A stretch of DNA of 64,000 bases from Pseudomonas neuropathica (GCF_015461835.1 NZ_JACOPX010000013.1:1-64000); one strand, 5' to 3'. Counted from the first letter of the stretch, positions 1-9,482 are shown. The notes: generated by a model from the letters alone, not told the origin. Program-made: numbers and translations.

Positions 1-118
1 TTCACTCGTTGATCCATTGGGGACTCTTGTTTCCAGGGCATGGTCAGCACCTCCTGACCATGATTGATACCTGTAAACCATGTCCCCGGTCTCAAACGTA
101 AAGGATGTACCCGGTCTT

Positions 119-296
119 TACCCACCCCAGCCCTCTCCCTGAGGGAGAGGGGGCCGACCGAGGTGTCTTTCGCTATCCATCGATCTGAAGCAGCGTTGTC
201 GATTATGGATTCACAGCAAAGCGTTCAGGTCGATGTAGTTCGTAAATATCCCCCATTCGGTCCCCTCTCCCTCCGGGAGAGGGCTAGGGTGAGGGC
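119..296. repeat. MITE-like ~180-bp repeat, copy 1
   Basis: Both ends carry inverted copies of a CCCTCTCCC...GGGAGAGGG palindrome (around 130-152 and 260-283). Between them lies a unique core with GATTATGGATTCACAGCA and CAGGTCGATGTA. The same arrangement, core included, recurs in reverse complement at 7691-7870, so this is a dispersed element rather than two unrelated palindromes. It has no coding capacity. It lies upstream of yqiA; positions 1-118 and 297-393 show no gene, only sequence leading to the yqiA ribosome binding region (CAGGGAG). Confidence 0.75.
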
Positions 297-393
297 AGCG
301 CGTGTTGCCACACCAATTTCTCGAAACCACCCCCAATCCAATCTTCTCTCCCTGTAAACTCCGCAAATCCAAACCGACACTCAGGGAGCTCAA

Positions 394-1002
394 ATGTCCG
401 GTTCGATCCTCTATATCCACGGTTTCAACAGCGCCCCGGCCTCGAAAAAGGCCTGTCAGCTGGTGACGGTGATGGAGCGGCTGGGTTTGAGCGACAAACT
501 GCGTGTTCCGGCCCTGCATCACCATCCGCGCGAAGCCATCGGTCAGTTGGAACAAGCGATTGCCGAACTGGGCAGCCCGCTGCTGGTGGGAAGCTCACTC
601 GGCGGCTACTATGCGACTCACCTGGCCGAGCGCCATGGCCTGAAAGCCCTGCTGGTCAACCCTGCGGTCAGCCCGCACCGGATGTTCGACGGCTATCTGG
701 GCCCGCAGAAAAACCTGTATACCGATGAAACCTGGGAATTGACCCACGACCACGTCACGGCCCTGGCCGAACTGGAAGTGCCGGCGCCTCAGGATGCGCA
801 GCGTTATCAGGTGTGGTTGCAGACCGGCGATGAAACACTGGACTATCGCCTCGCCCAGCAGTATTACCGCGCCTGCGCCTTGCGTATTCAGGCCGGCGGC
901 GACCACAGTTTTCAGGGTTTCGCCGGGCAATTGCCGGCGTTGCTGAGTTTTGCCGGCATTGGCGCCGATGTGTATCAGGCAATCGATTTCACCGCATTGT
1001 GA
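394..1002 (+). CDS. yqiA: YqiA-type alpha/beta-hydrolase esterase
   Basis: A 202-residue single-domain alpha/beta hydrolase of the YqiA/UPF0227 family, a small cytosolic esterase. The N-terminal strand and oxyanion region read ILYIHGFNSAP. The nucleophile elbow is VGSSLGGYYA (Ser near residue 69), and the catalytic His is in GGDHSFQGF near residue 171. The start is set by a CAGGGAG box 8 bases upstream. It precedes parE by 41 bases and is probably co-transcribed with it. The yqiA-parE pairing is conserved in pseudomonads and in enterobacteria, which supports the name. The physiological ester substrate is unknown. Confidence 0.9.
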   Translation: MSGSILYIHGFNSAPASKKACQLVTVMERLGLSDKLRVPALHHHPREAIGQLEQAIAELGSPLLVGSSLGGYYATHLAERHGLKALLVNPAVSPHRMFDGYLGPQKNLYTDETWELTHDHVTALAELEVPAPQDAQRYQVWLQTGDETLDYRLAQQYYRACALRIQAGGDHSFQGFAGQLPALLSFAGIGADVYQAIDFTAL

Positions 1003-1043
1003 AGTCTTGCCCCTATTTCATGAATGACTGACGACGAGACCCT

Positions 1044-2951
1044 ATGGCCACTCCCAGCGCTAGCTCTTATAACGCCGACGCCATCGAAGTCCTCTCGGGC
1101 CTCGACCCGGTGCGCAAACGCCCCGGCATGTACACCGACACCAGTCGGCCGAACCACCTCGCCCAGGAAGTGATCGACAACAGTGTCGACGAAGCCTTGG
1201 CGGGTCATGCCAAATCGGTGCAGGTCATCCTGCACGCCGACCACTCGCTGGAAGTCAGTGACGACGGCCGTGGCATGCCGGTCGACATTCACCCGGAAGA
1301 GGGCGTGTCGGGTGTCGAGCTGATCCTCACCAAACTCCACGCGGGCGGCAAGTTTTCCAACAAGAACTACCAGTTCTCCGGCGGTCTCCACGGCGTGGGT
1401 ATTTCCGTGGTCAACGCCTTGTCGACCGAAGTCCGTGTGCGCGTAAAACGTGACGGCAACGAATACCAGATGACCTTCAACGACGGTTTCAAAGCCTCGG
1501 AACTGGAAATCGTCGGCACCGTCGGCAAGCGCAACACCGGCACCAGCGTGTACTTTGCGCCGGACCCGAAGTACTTCGATTCACCGAAATTCTCCATCAG
1601 CCGCCTCAAACATGTGCTCAAGGCCAAGGCTGTGCTGTGCCCGGGGCTGCTGGTCAGCTTCGAAGACAAAGGCACCGGTGAGAAAGTCGAGTGGCATTAC
1701 GAAGACGGTCTGCGTTCCTATCTGGTCGATGCGGTCAGCGAATTCGAACGCCTGCCGGACGAGCCGTTCTGCGGTGCTTTCGCCGGTAATAAAGAAGCCG
1801 TCGACTGGGCCCTGCTGTGGCTGCCGGAAGGTGGCGACGCGGTGCAGGAAAGCTACGTCAACCTGATCCCGACGGCGCAGGGCGGTACTCACGTCAACGG
1901 TCTGCGTCAGGGCCTGCTTGATGCGATGCGCGAGTTCTGCGAATTCCGCAGCCTGCTGCCGCGCGGCGTCAAGCTGGCGCCGGAAGACGTCTGGGAGCGC
2001 ATCGCGTTCGTCCTGTCGATGAAAATGCAGGAGCCGCAATTCTCCGGCCAGACCAAAGAGCGTCTGTCGTCCCGTGAAGCGGCGGCGTTCGTCTCCGGTG
2101 TGGTCAAGGATGCGTTCAGCCTGTGGCTCAACGCCAACCCGGAAACCGGTCTGGCCCTGGCGGAACTGGCAATCAACAACGCCGGTCGTCGTCTCAAGGC
2201 GAGCAAGAAAGTCGAGCGCAAACGCGTCACCGCCGGTCCGGCATTGCCGGGCAAACTGGCGGATTGCGCTGGCCAGGATCCGATGCGTTCCGAACTGTTC
2301 CTCGTCGAAGGTGATTCCGCCGGCGGTTCCGCCAAGCAAGCGCGGGACAAGGAATTCCAGGCGATCCTGCCGTTGCGCGGCAAGATCCTCAACACCTGGG
2401 AAGTCGACGGTAGCGAAGTACTCGCCAGCCAGGAAGTGCACAACATCGCCGTGGCCATCGGTGTCGATCCGGGTGCGGCGGACATGAGCCAGCTGCGTTA
2501 CGGCAAGATCTGCATTCTTGCCGACGCCGACTCCGACGGTCTGCACATCGCAACGCTGCTGTGCGCGCTGTTCGTTCAGCATTTCCGTCCGCTGGTGGAT
2601 GCCGGTCACGTCTATGTGGCGATGCCGCCGTTGTACCGCATTGACCTGGGCAAAGAGATTTACTACGCCCTCGACGAAGCCGAGCGCGACGGCATTCTCG
2701 ACCGTCTGGTCGCCGAGAAGAAACGCGGCAAACCACAGGTCACCCGATTCAAAGGTCTGGGTGAAATGAACCCGCCGCAGTTGCGTGAGACCACCATGGA
2801 CCCGAACACTCGGCGTCTGGTGCAACTGACGCTGGGTGAAGACTTCGCCGAAACCTCGGAAATGATGGACATGTTGCTGGCGAAGAAACGCGCCGGTGAC
2901 CGCAAGACCTGGCTCGAATCCAAAGGCAACCTCGCCGAGGTGCTGGCCTGA
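1044..2951 (+). CDS. parE: DNA topoisomerase IV subunit B
   Basis: A 635-residue ParE, the ATPase subunit of topoisomerase IV, which decatenates daughter chromosomes with ParC. The GHKL ATPase is visible at the N-terminus: EVIDNSVDEALAG holds the Mg-binding Asn and GGLHGVGISVVNAL is the glycine-rich lid. The transducer follows. The TOPRIM domain starts with LVEGDSAGGSA near residue 420 and has DADSDGLHI as its metal-binding DxD motif. RFKGLGEM lies near the C-terminus. The absence of the long GyrB-type insertion and the nearby parC identify ParE rather than GyrB. Its stop overlaps the next start as TGATG. Confidence 0.98.
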   Translation: MATPSASSYNADAIEVLSGLDPVRKRPGMYTDTSRPNHLAQEVIDNSVDEALAGHAKSVQVILHADHSLEVSDDGRGMPVDIHPEEGVSGVELILTKLHAGGKFSNKNYQFSGGLHGVGISVVNALSTEVRVRVKRDGNEYQMTFNDGFKASELEIVGTVGKRNTGTSVYFAPDPKYFDSPKFSISRLKHVLKAKAVLCPGLLVSFEDKGTGEKVEWHYEDGLRSYLVDAVSEFERLPDEPFCGAFAGNKEAVDWALLWLPEGGDAVQESYVNLIPTAQGGTHVNGLRQGLLDAMREFCEFRSLLPRGVKLAPEDVWERIAFVLSMKMQEPQFSGQTKERLSSREAAAFVSGVVKDAFSLWLNANPETGLALAELAINNAGRRLKASKKVERKRVTAGPALPGKLADCAGQDPMRSELFLVEGDSAGGSAKQARDKEFQAILPLRGKILNTWEVDGSEVLASQEVHNIAVAIGVDPGAADMSQLRYGKICILADADSDGLHIATLLCALFVQHFRPLVDAGHVYVAMPPLYRIDLGKEIYYALDEAERDGILDRLVAEKKRGKPQVTRFKGLGEMNPPQLRETTMDPNTRRLVQLTLGEDFAETSEMMDMLLAKKRAGDRKTWLESKGNLAEVLA

Positions 2952-3940
2952 TGCGGTTTGGCTGGGCCTTGGCGGGTGCGTTGCTGCTGAGTGCGATGAG
3001 CGTGTCGGCCGAGCCGTTGCAGGAGTTGCGCGTGCTCTCCGAACACCCGGTCGACGGCATGCGCGGCGGTAACCTGTCGGGGCTGGCCATGTGTGGCAGC
3101 GAGTTGTGGACGGTGTCGGACCGCGATGACGATCAGATCTATCGGCTCAATACCGCCGATCAGGTCTGGCAGGCCGAAGCCTTGCACATCGACGTGCCTC
3201 TGGTGCCGGAGACCGGTCTGCCGTGGGGGTTGCGCTCGCGCAATTGGGCCGCATCGTTCGTGCGCGGTGGCGACCTGGATTTCGAAGGCATCAGCTGCGA
3301 CAGCGCCGGCAATCGCTACATTGTCAGCGAGGGCCATGCGGCGGTCTTGCAGGTGCCCGTCAGCGGCCCGGTCAACTGGCTGAAGATCTCGCCGATGATG
3401 GTTCGCGAAGCGCGGGCCAGCGGCATGCTCCTGCATTTCAATGCGATCTTCGAGGGCTTGGCGATCAATCCGGCGGGCGATCAGATGTGGCTGGCTGCCG
3501 AGCGGCAAAGCCGTGGCTTGCTGCTGATCAAGCGCCAGCAGACGGTGTGGAATTGCGACGGTCGTTGCGTGCTGCTCAGCGAGGGCGGCAAGGAAATGCA
3601 GCCGCCGCAGTTCCCGAAGGCCAGAGCGGTCGACCGAGACTTTTCCGACCTTTCATTGTTTAACGGCAAATTGTTTACCCTTGAGCGCAACGCCTTTCAG
3701 ATTTGTCGGCGCGATGCGCAGACCGCCAAGGTCGAACGTTGCTGGTCGTACGCCGCTGAATTGTTGCAGGCCAACCGCCGTTATTCGCAGAACTTCGGGC
3801 TGGAAGAGGCGCTGATCGTTGACGCTGATGGTGCGTGGGTCGGCGTCGACAATAATTTCGGCCCACGGGCCGACGGTGAGGTTCGGCCGATCGTCTGGCG
3901 CTTCGCCGCGCCTGACGGCGGCTGGAGCGCCAAGCCTTGA
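2951..3940 (+). CDS. Phytase-like esterase family protein (exported)
   Basis: A 329-residue protein with a clear signal peptide (hydrophobic residues 5-18, cleavage probably after SVSA near residue 21), so it acts in the periplasm. The body fits the family annotated as 'esterase-like activity of phytase' (PF13449), a beta-propeller fold. Supporting pieces are LSGLAMCGSELWTVSDRDD, a DFEGIS block near residue 115, and a FEGLAINPAGDQMW repeat. Substrate is unknown; true phytase activity should not be assumed. It overlaps parE by one base and the next gene by four, so it is translated as part of the parE-parC operon. Confidence 0.75.
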   Translation: MRFGWALAGALLLSAMSVSAEPLQELRVLSEHPVDGMRGGNLSGLAMCGSELWTVSDRDDDQIYRLNTADQVWQAEALHIDVPLVPETGLPWGLRSRNWAASFVRGGDLDFEGISCDSAGNRYIVSEGHAAVLQVPVSGPVNWLKISPMMVREARASGMLLHFNAIFEGLAINPAGDQMWLAAERQSRGLLLIKRQQTVWNCDGRCVLLSEGGKEMQPPQFPKARAVDRDFSDLSLFNGKLFTLERNAFQICRRDAQTAKVERCWSYAAELLQANRRYSQNFGLEEALIVDADGAWVGVDNNFGPRADGEVRPIVWRFAAPDGGWSAKP

Positions 3941-4461
3941 GCCAGCAACCCCCGGGCAAACGCGCCGGTCGGGTGCTGATGATTCTGGCATGGTGCGCGG
4001 CGCTGTTTCTGGCGACGCGGTTTTTTGGCCAGTGGGAGCAGCGCCAGCAGAATCCGAACGTCGTGGTCAGTTCGGAGCAGGGCGAAGGGTTTATCGAGGT
4101 GAAGCTGGCCGGCAATGCCCAAGGGCATTTTGTCGCCAGCGGTCAGATCAACGGCGAACCGGTCGAGTTCATGCTCGACACCGGCGCAACCGATGTGGCG
4201 ATCCCGGCGGATCTGGCCAAGCGTTTGAAGCTGGAAGAAGGTTTCGGTGTGACCCTGAGCACGGCCAATGGCCTGAGCCAGGGCTATCGAACCAAAATCG
4301 ACCGCCTGCAACTCGGTGACATCGTGCTGCGCGACGTCCGCGCACTGGTGGCGCCGGGGCTGCATGGCGATCAGGTGCTGCTTGGAATGAGCGCCCTGAA
4401 CAAACTTGAATTTACTCAGCGCGGTGGCACCATGCTGCTGCGCCAGACAACGAACCGATGA
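3937..4461 (+). CDS. TIGR02281-type retropepsin-like aspartic protease
   Basis: A 174-residue protein starting at a TTG that overlaps the preceding stop (TTGA). One N-terminal membrane anchor (about residues 10-27) is followed by a clan AA aspartic protease domain with the signature FMLDTGATDVAIP near residue 75. The hydrophobic-hydrophobic-Gly partner is LLGMSALNKL near residue 150. Single-domain proteases of this type act as homodimers; the domain here probably faces the periplasm. Target proteins are unknown. It ends eight bases before the parC start and is therefore operonic with it. Confidence 0.8.
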   Translation: MSQQPPGKRAGRVLMILAWCAALFLATRFFGQWEQRQQNPNVVVSSEQGEGFIEVKLAGNAQGHFVASGQINGEPVEFMLDTGATDVAIPADLAKRLKLEEGFGVTLSTANGLSQGYRTKIDRLQLGDIVLRDVRALVAPGLHGDQVLLGMSALNKLEFTQRGGTMLLRQTTNR

Positions 4462-4468
4462 GGCCTGC

Positions 4469-6733
4469 ATGAGCAACCCCCTTGATCTCAGCCTGGACGG
4501 TGTAGAACGCCGCTCGCTGGCCGACTTCACCGAAAGTGCCTACCTCAACTACTCCATGTACGTGATCATGGACCGTGCTCTGCCGCATATCGGCGACGGC
4601 CTGAAACCGGTACAGCGGCGTATCGTCTACGCCATGAGCGAGCTGGGGCTGGACGCCGACTCCAAGCACAAGAAATCGGCGCGTACCGTCGGTGACGTGC
4701 TCGGCAAATTCCATCCGCACGGTGACTCGGCGTGCTACGAAGCGATGGTGCTGATGGCGCAGCCTTTCAGCTATCGCTACACGCTGGTCGACGGTCAGGG
4801 TAACTGGGGTGCGCCGGACGATCCGAAGTCCTTCGCCGCCATGCGTTACACCGAAGCACGCCTGTCGCGTTATTCCGAAGTGCTGCTCAGCGAACTGGGC
4901 CAGGGCACTGCCGACTGGGGCCCGAACTTCGACGGCACCTTACAAGAGCCGCTGGTGCTGCCGGCGCGTCTGCCGAACATCCTGCTCAACGGCACCACCG
5001 GTATTGCCGTGGGCATGGCCACCGACGTGCCGCCACATAACCTGCGCGAAGTCGCCACCGCTTGCGTGCGTCTGCTCGATGAGCCGAAAGCCACGGTCGA
5101 GCAGCTCTGCGAACACATTCAGGGCCCGGACTATCCGACCGAAGCGGAAATCATCACACCGCGCGCCGACTTGCTGAAGATGTACGAAACCGGCAAGGGC
5201 TCGGTGCGCATGCGCGCCGTGTACCACGTCGAGGACGGCGACATCATCGTCACCGCGCTGCCGCATCAGGTGTCCGGCGCCAAGGTGCTGGAGCAGATCG
5301 CCGCGTTGATGCAGGCCAAGCCGTCGAAAGCCCCGCAGATCGCTGACCTGCGCGACGAATCCGACCACGAAAACCCGTGCCGCATCGTGATCATCCCGGT
5401 CAACAGCCGCGTCGATCATGAAGCGCTGATGCAGCACTTGTTCGCCAGCACCGAGCTGGAGTCGACCTACCGGGTCAACGTCAACATCATCGGTCTGGAC
5501 GGCAAGCCGCAGCTGAAAAACCTGCGAGCGCTGCTGGTCGAGTGGCTGGAATTCCGCGTGCTGACCGTACGTCGCCGCCTGCAATTTCGTCTCGACAAGG
5601 TCGAGCGTCGTCTGCACCTGTTGGACGGTTTGCTGATCGCCTACCTCAACCTGGATGAAGTGATCCACATTATCCGTACCGAGGAGCATCCGAAGGCCAA
5701 GCTGATCGAGCGTTTCGCCCTCAGCGAGATTCAGGCCGACTATATCCTCGACACCCGTCTGCGTCAGTTGGCGCGACTGGAAGAGATGAAGCTGCGCGAC
5801 GAGCAGGACGAACTGCTCAAGGAACAAGCCAAGCTGCAAGCCCTGCTGGGCAGCGAAGCCAAGCTGAAGAAGCTGGTGCGCACCGAGCTGTTGAAAGACG
5901 CCGAAACCTACGGCGATGACCGTCGGTCGCCAATCGTCGAGCGCGCTGAGGCCAAGGCGCTGACCGAACACGATCTGCTGCCGAACGAAAAAGTCACCGT
6001 GGTGCTGTCGGAAAAAGGCTGGATCCGTTCGGCCAAAGGTCATGACATCGACGCCACCGGCCTGTCATACAAGGCCGGCGACGGCTTCAAGACCTCGGCA
6101 GCGGGGCGCTCCAACCAGTTTGCGGTGTTTATCGACTCGACCGGCCGCAGCTACTCGGTGGCCGCGCATACCTTGCCATCGGCTCGGGGCCAGGGCGAGC
6201 CGTTGACCGGTCGTCTGACGCCACCGCCCGGCGCGAGCTTCGAATGCGTGCTGATGCCGGAAGACGACGCGTTGTACGTGATCGCTTCCGACGCCGGTTA
6301 CGGTTTTGTGGTCAAGGGCGAAGATCTGCAAGCCAAGAACAAGGCCGGTAAAGCCCTGTTGAGCCTGCCGAACAACGCCAAAGTGATCGCGCCACGCCCG
6401 GTAGCCGATCGTGAGCACAACTGGCTGGCGTCGGTCACGACCGAAGGTCGCCTGCTGATCTTCAAAATCAGCGATCTGCCACAATTAGGTAAGGGCAAAG
6501 GCAACAAGATCATCGGTATTTCCGGTGAACGTGTGGCCAGTCGCGAAGAATATGTCACGGACATCGCCGTCCTTCCGGAAGGCGCCACGTTGGTGCTGCA
6601 GGCCGGAAAACGGACCCTGTCGCTGAAGGCCGATGACCTCGAACACTACAAAGGTGAGCGTGGGCGTCGTGGCAATAAGCTGCCAAGGGGCTTCCAGAGA
6701 GTGGATGCGCTGCTCGTCGAAAACCTCAATTAG
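4469..6733 (+). CDS. parC: DNA topoisomerase IV subunit A
   Basis: A 754-residue ParC, the DNA cleavage subunit of topoisomerase IV. The start is at 4469 (MSNPLDLSLDG); an in-frame ATG at 4406 lies inside the upstream gene and is not needed. The winged-helix domain carries the active-site Tyr127 in MRYTEARL. The quinolone-resistance region HPHGDSACYEAM has Ser87 and Glu91, the residues found in quinolone-sensitive P. aeruginosa ParC, so no target-site resistance change is visible there. The C-terminal third is the ParC beta-pinwheel type with degenerate repeats. It closes the parE operon. Confidence 0.98.
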   Translation: MSNPLDLSLDGVERRSLADFTESAYLNYSMYVIMDRALPHIGDGLKPVQRRIVYAMSELGLDADSKHKKSARTVGDVLGKFHPHGDSACYEAMVLMAQPFSYRYTLVDGQGNWGAPDDPKSFAAMRYTEARLSRYSEVLLSELGQGTADWGPNFDGTLQEPLVLPARLPNILLNGTTGIAVGMATDVPPHNLREVATACVRLLDEPKATVEQLCEHIQGPDYPTEAEIITPRADLLKMYETGKGSVRMRAVYHVEDGDIIVTALPHQVSGAKVLEQIAALMQAKPSKAPQIADLRDESDHENPCRIVIIPVNSRVDHEALMQHLFASTELESTYRVNVNIIGLDGKPQLKNLRALLVEWLEFRVLTVRRRLQFRLDKVERRLHLLDGLLIAYLNLDEVIHIIRTEEHPKAKLIERFALSEIQADYILDTRLRQLARLEEMKLRDEQDELLKEQAKLQALLGSEAKLKKLVRTELLKDAETYGDDRRSPIVERAEAKALTEHDLLPNEKVTVVLSEKGWIRSAKGHDIDATGLSYKAGDGFKTSAAGRSNQFAVFIDSTGRSYSVAAHTLPSARGQGEPLTGRLTPPPGASFECVLMPEDDALYVIASDAGYGFVVKGEDLQAKNKAGKALLSLPNNAKVIAPRPVADREHNWLASVTTEGRLLIFKISDLPQLGKGKGNKIIGISGERVASREEYVTDIAVLPEGATLVLQAGKRTLSLKADDLEHYKGERGRRGNKLPRGFQRVDALLVENLN

Positions 6734-6742
6734 GCGCCCTAG

Positions 6743-6779
6743 AGCGTTGGATCTACGATTTAACGCGTAGATCGACGCT
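6743..6779. terminator. Stable hairpin after parC
   Basis: AGCGT..GATCTACG and CGTAGATC.ACGCT pair into a long stem just downstream of the parC stop. Only a short TTT follows, so intrinsic termination would be weak. It may instead be a 3'-end stabilising hairpin of the parE-parC transcript. Confidence 0.5.
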
Positions 6780-6907
6780 TTGGCGCTGGAGTCGGAACGC
6801 ATATTCACGGATGATATGGCCTTTCCAAGCGCCGGCGTGGCCGAGCGTTCTTCATATTTATTGAGTATTTTCACTGTGGTCAGCCTTGTGGCGGCCACCT
6901 GGACGGG

Positions 6908-7621
6908 ATGATGACTGCTCTGCGCCCCCTTATTTTCCTGCTCGCCGGCGTTTTGGGCCTGGCGGGTTGCAGCGTTCACCAGCCGGTGTCGCTGTATCAA
7001 CTGGACAGCGGAAGTCCGGTTCAGCCTGCGCAAAGCGCGGGCATGGCGGTTCTTTTGGGTCCGGTAGTCGTAGCCGATTACCTGCAACGTGAGACATTGC
7101 TGCAACGTCAACCCGATGGCAGCCTGCAGGCAGCGACAGACGGTCGTTGGGCTGGCAGCCTTTCGTCGGATATCGATCAGTTGCTGATGCGTCAGGTTGC
7201 TGGCCATCTGGACAGCCAGCGTGTAGTGCTGGCACCGGCCACTACGGGGTTCACTCCGGATGTGCAGGTGTTGCTGACCATCACGCGTCTGGACTCTGGC
7301 CAGAAACAACCGGCGATTCTCGATGCTCAATGGCGTCTGATCGACCGTCGTGGTCAGGTGCGCGATAACCGCATCGTTCATCTGCAAGAACTGCATGCCG
7401 GCAGTACCGCTTCGCAGGTTCAGGCCCAAGGCATTTTGCTGCAGCGTCTGGCCGAGCAATTGTCGGTAGCGCTGAAGCCTTTGGCCAATCAGCCACCGGT
7501 GGCTGAGGCACCACGTAAATCGGCACCGAAACCGGCCGCGCCAGCGGCGGAAGCCGAGAAGCAGCCGAAGATTCCGATGGCTTCGCCGATTCGGACGGAT
7601 ATGGAAGTGTTCCGCTTCTAA
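6908..7621 (+). CDS. PqiC/DUF330-type ABC transport auxiliary lipoprotein
   Basis: A 237-residue lipoprotein. The signal peptide ends in the lipobox LAGC (Cys near residue 19), so it is lipidated and membrane-attached facing the periplasm. The body matches the ABC-type transport auxiliary lipoprotein (PqiC/DUF330) family: VSLYQLDSG at the mature N-terminus, GPVVVADYLQRETLLQR, and a WAGSLSSDIDQLL block. Such lipoproteins normally partner MCE-domain lipid transporters. No MCE, permease or ATPase gene lies next to it, so this copy is an orphan. The C-terminal ~40 residues are an Ala/Pro/Lys-rich low-complexity tail. A second in-frame ATG follows immediately, so the start is uncertain by one codon. 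Confidence 0.8.
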   Translation: MMTALRPLIFLLAGVLGLAGCSVHQPVSLYQLDSGSPVQPAQSAGMAVLLGPVVVADYLQRETLLQRQPDGSLQAATDGRWAGSLSSDIDQLLMRQVAGHLDSQRVVLAPATTGFTPDVQVLLTITRLDSGQKQPAILDAQWRLIDRRGQVRDNRIVHLQELHAGSTASQVQAQGILLQRLAEQLSVALKPLANQPPVAEAPRKSAPKPAAPAAEAEKQPKIPMASPIRTDMEVFRF

Positions 7622-7641
7622 GCTGGATCGAGTCAGAACAG

Positions 7642-7668
7642 AGCCCGCCTTGTGCGGGCTTTGTTGTG
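7642..7668 (+). terminator. Rho-independent terminator of the lipoprotein gene
   Basis: The stem AGCCCGC/GCGGGCT, followed by TTGTTGT, begins 20 bases after the stop. Confidence 0.75.
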
Positions 7669-7690
7669 TCTGGGCGCTAGAGGATCAAAA

Positions 7691-7870
7691 GCCCCTCACC
7701 CTAACCCTCTCCCGGAGGGAGAGGGGACCGATTGGGGGATATTGCAGAGTTACGCCGACCTGATCGTCCTGCTGTGAATCCATAATCGACTCGATTTGTC
7801 AGGTCGATGTATCGCGTCAGACACCTCGGTCAGTCCCCTCTCCCTCGGGGAGAGGGCTAGGGTGAGGGGC
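7691..7870. repeat. MITE-like ~180-bp repeat, copy 2 (inverted relative to copy 1)
   Basis: Its reverse complement matches the element at 119-296 along the whole length: the terminal CCCTCACCCTAGCCCTCTCCC-type palindromes, GACCGAGGTGTCT, GATTATGGATTCACAGCA and ATATCCCCCA-TCGGTCCC. It fills the convergent gap between the lipoprotein gene and the AhpA-like gene. No ORF is present. Confidence 0.75.
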
Positions 7871-7884
7871 TTTTCAGTCACCCA

Positions 7885-7920
7885 CAAAAAAGCCCGCAGA
7901 CAATCACTCGTCTGCGGGCT
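7885..7920 (-). terminator. Rho-independent terminator of the AhpA-like gene
   Basis: On the minus strand the 10-bp stem AGCCCGCAGA/TCTGCGGGCT is followed by a T run (AAAAAA at 7886-7891 on the plus strand). It lies 22 bases beyond the stop of the minus-strand gene. Confidence 0.8.
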
Positions 7921-7941
7921 TCTGTGTTTCAGGCCTAAGGC

Positions 7942-9447
7942 TTAAGCCCGACGCTCATGCATCCGCGCCAGTTGCCGCTCGAGCATCGACGGATATGGCT
8001 CCATCAACCGCTCCACGCAGCAAGCGCCTTCAGGGCTGGCGATCGGCCGGATCCGCGCACGCTGACGAATCAGCGCATCGTCACTGATCTTGCGCTCGAC
8101 CAGCAACAGGTTGCGGCTGTGCTGCGACAAGGCCAGCGCATCCTGCGCCGAATCGGTCAGCAGCAGATCAATCTGACTCAAGCCGAACAACTCATCGCCC
8201 AAGGTCAGGCCCAGCTGCAGTTGCAGGGTGATGCCGCTGTCCGCGACTTCAATCTGCAACTGATGACCCAAGGCCCGCAGCAACTCGCCGCAGCAGATTG
8301 CGTTGGTCAGGTAATCGTCACCGCTGTCTTCGGTGTGGAAGAGCATCAGCGTGCTGCCGTCGTTGAGGGTCTCGATTTCACCCTGATACAGCGAAGCAGC
8401 CTGATCGAGGCAGTCACGATAACGCTCCTGCAATTCTTCCAGGCGTGCCCGCGGCAAGCGGCGCAGTTGTTCCTGTGAGCCCAGTTGTACCGCCAGCACG
8501 GCGCTGTGTTGTGGCACGCTCGGAGTCGCCTTGCGGGCGACCGGTTGTGAGGCAACGTCCAGCGATTCATCGCGCAGATCAGCGAACGCGTCATCGTCAT
8601 CATCGTCTTCGACGGTGCTGACCAGATGTCGCGGTGCAGGCTTCTGCGCGGCCATCGGACGGGTTTCGTCGAAACTCGGATCACGCAAGTTGCGCACCTC
8701 GAATTCCGGCTCGTCCTCTTCGTCCTCGAACTCAGGCTCCGGTTCCGGTGCAGGCTCCGGCGCGTAGTTGGCGTGCAGCTGACGCGCCAGATCGCCGATT
8801 TCATCCTGACGATCAATGCCCGGCGTGTGTTCGTCGATGCGTCGCAACCAGACACGCAATTGCAGCAACGGCGTCGACAGATAGCGGCCCATGCGCAGGC
8901 TCAGGGCCAGCGACAGCGCCAACAGGATCCCGCTGAGAATGCCCATGCTTTGCAGGCTGATGGTCATCGGCTGCTGGAACTGATCCATGTCCAGGCTGAT
9001 GCGCAGTTGCCCGGCAGTCACGTCCTGGAACGTGATCTTGCTCTCGTACATGCCCTCGGCTTCGCCCAGCAGGCTGTGCTTGGGCCGCTGACCGGACTCG
9101 GCGAGGATGCGGTTATCCACGCTGTAGATCGCCGCGTGGGCCACCAGTTTGTTCTTGGTCAGGTTGTTGAGCAGCACGTTGAGGCTGAGGATGTCGTTGG
9201 ATACCAACAGCTCCGTGGCCGAGGTCGCGGTCTGCGTGGTCAGGCTTTCGCCCAGCGCATCGGCCTGCTGGTGCATGGCCTGCTTGAATTGCAAACCCAT
9301 CACGCCGGCATAGATCACCAGGGCCAGAGCGACCAGGATCACGTTATGGCTGGCAATGCGCAATGCAATCGGTACACGGCGGTGGCGCAGTGCACGGAAG
9401 ATCAGCAGGAAGAAGTTATCGGTTTTAACTGGCGTGGGCCGGTTCAC
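7942..9447 (-). CDS. AhpA/YtjB-type membrane protein with HAMP-like region
   Basis: A 501-residue inner-membrane protein. A transmembrane segment (about residues 34-52) is followed by an extracytoplasmic SMP/AhpA-type sensor region, a second transmembrane segment (about 165-185) and a HAMP-like linker ending in QDEIGDLARQLHAN. An acidic, Pro-rich low-complexity stretch (about 225-310) leads to a C-terminal cytosolic domain of unclear function. That domain has features vaguely like a degenerate nucleotide-cyclase/CHASE-type module, but no catalytic motif is visible. It is divergent from serB, as in other pseudomonads. The family role is ill-defined; a signalling or stress role is inference. 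Confidence 0.7.
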   Translation of the reverse strand: MNRPTPVKTDNFFLLIFRALRHRRVPIALRIASHNVILVALALVIYAGVMGLQFKQAMHQQADALGESLTTQTATSATELLVSNDILSLNVLLNNLTKNKLVAHAAIYSVDNRILAESGQRPKHSLLGEAEGMYESKITFQDVTAGQLRISLDMDQFQQPMTISLQSMGILSGILLALSLALSLRMGRYLSTPLLQLRVWLRRIDEHTPGIDRQDEIGDLARQLHANYAPEPAPEPEPEFEDEEDEPEFEVRNLRDPSFDETRPMAAQKPAPRHLVSTVEDDDDDDAFADLRDESLDVASQPVARKATPSVPQHSAVLAVQLGSQEQLRRLPRARLEELQERYRDCLDQAASLYQGEIETLNDGSTLMLFHTEDSGDDYLTNAICCGELLRALGHQLQIEVADSGITLQLQLGLTLGDELFGLSQIDLLLTDSAQDALALSQHSRNLLLVERKISDDALIRQRARIRPIASPEGACCVERLMEPYPSMLERQLARMHERRA

Positions 9448-9482
9448 TGAGCTCGGCTCTTTTGTCCGTGAAGTTGACGCGC

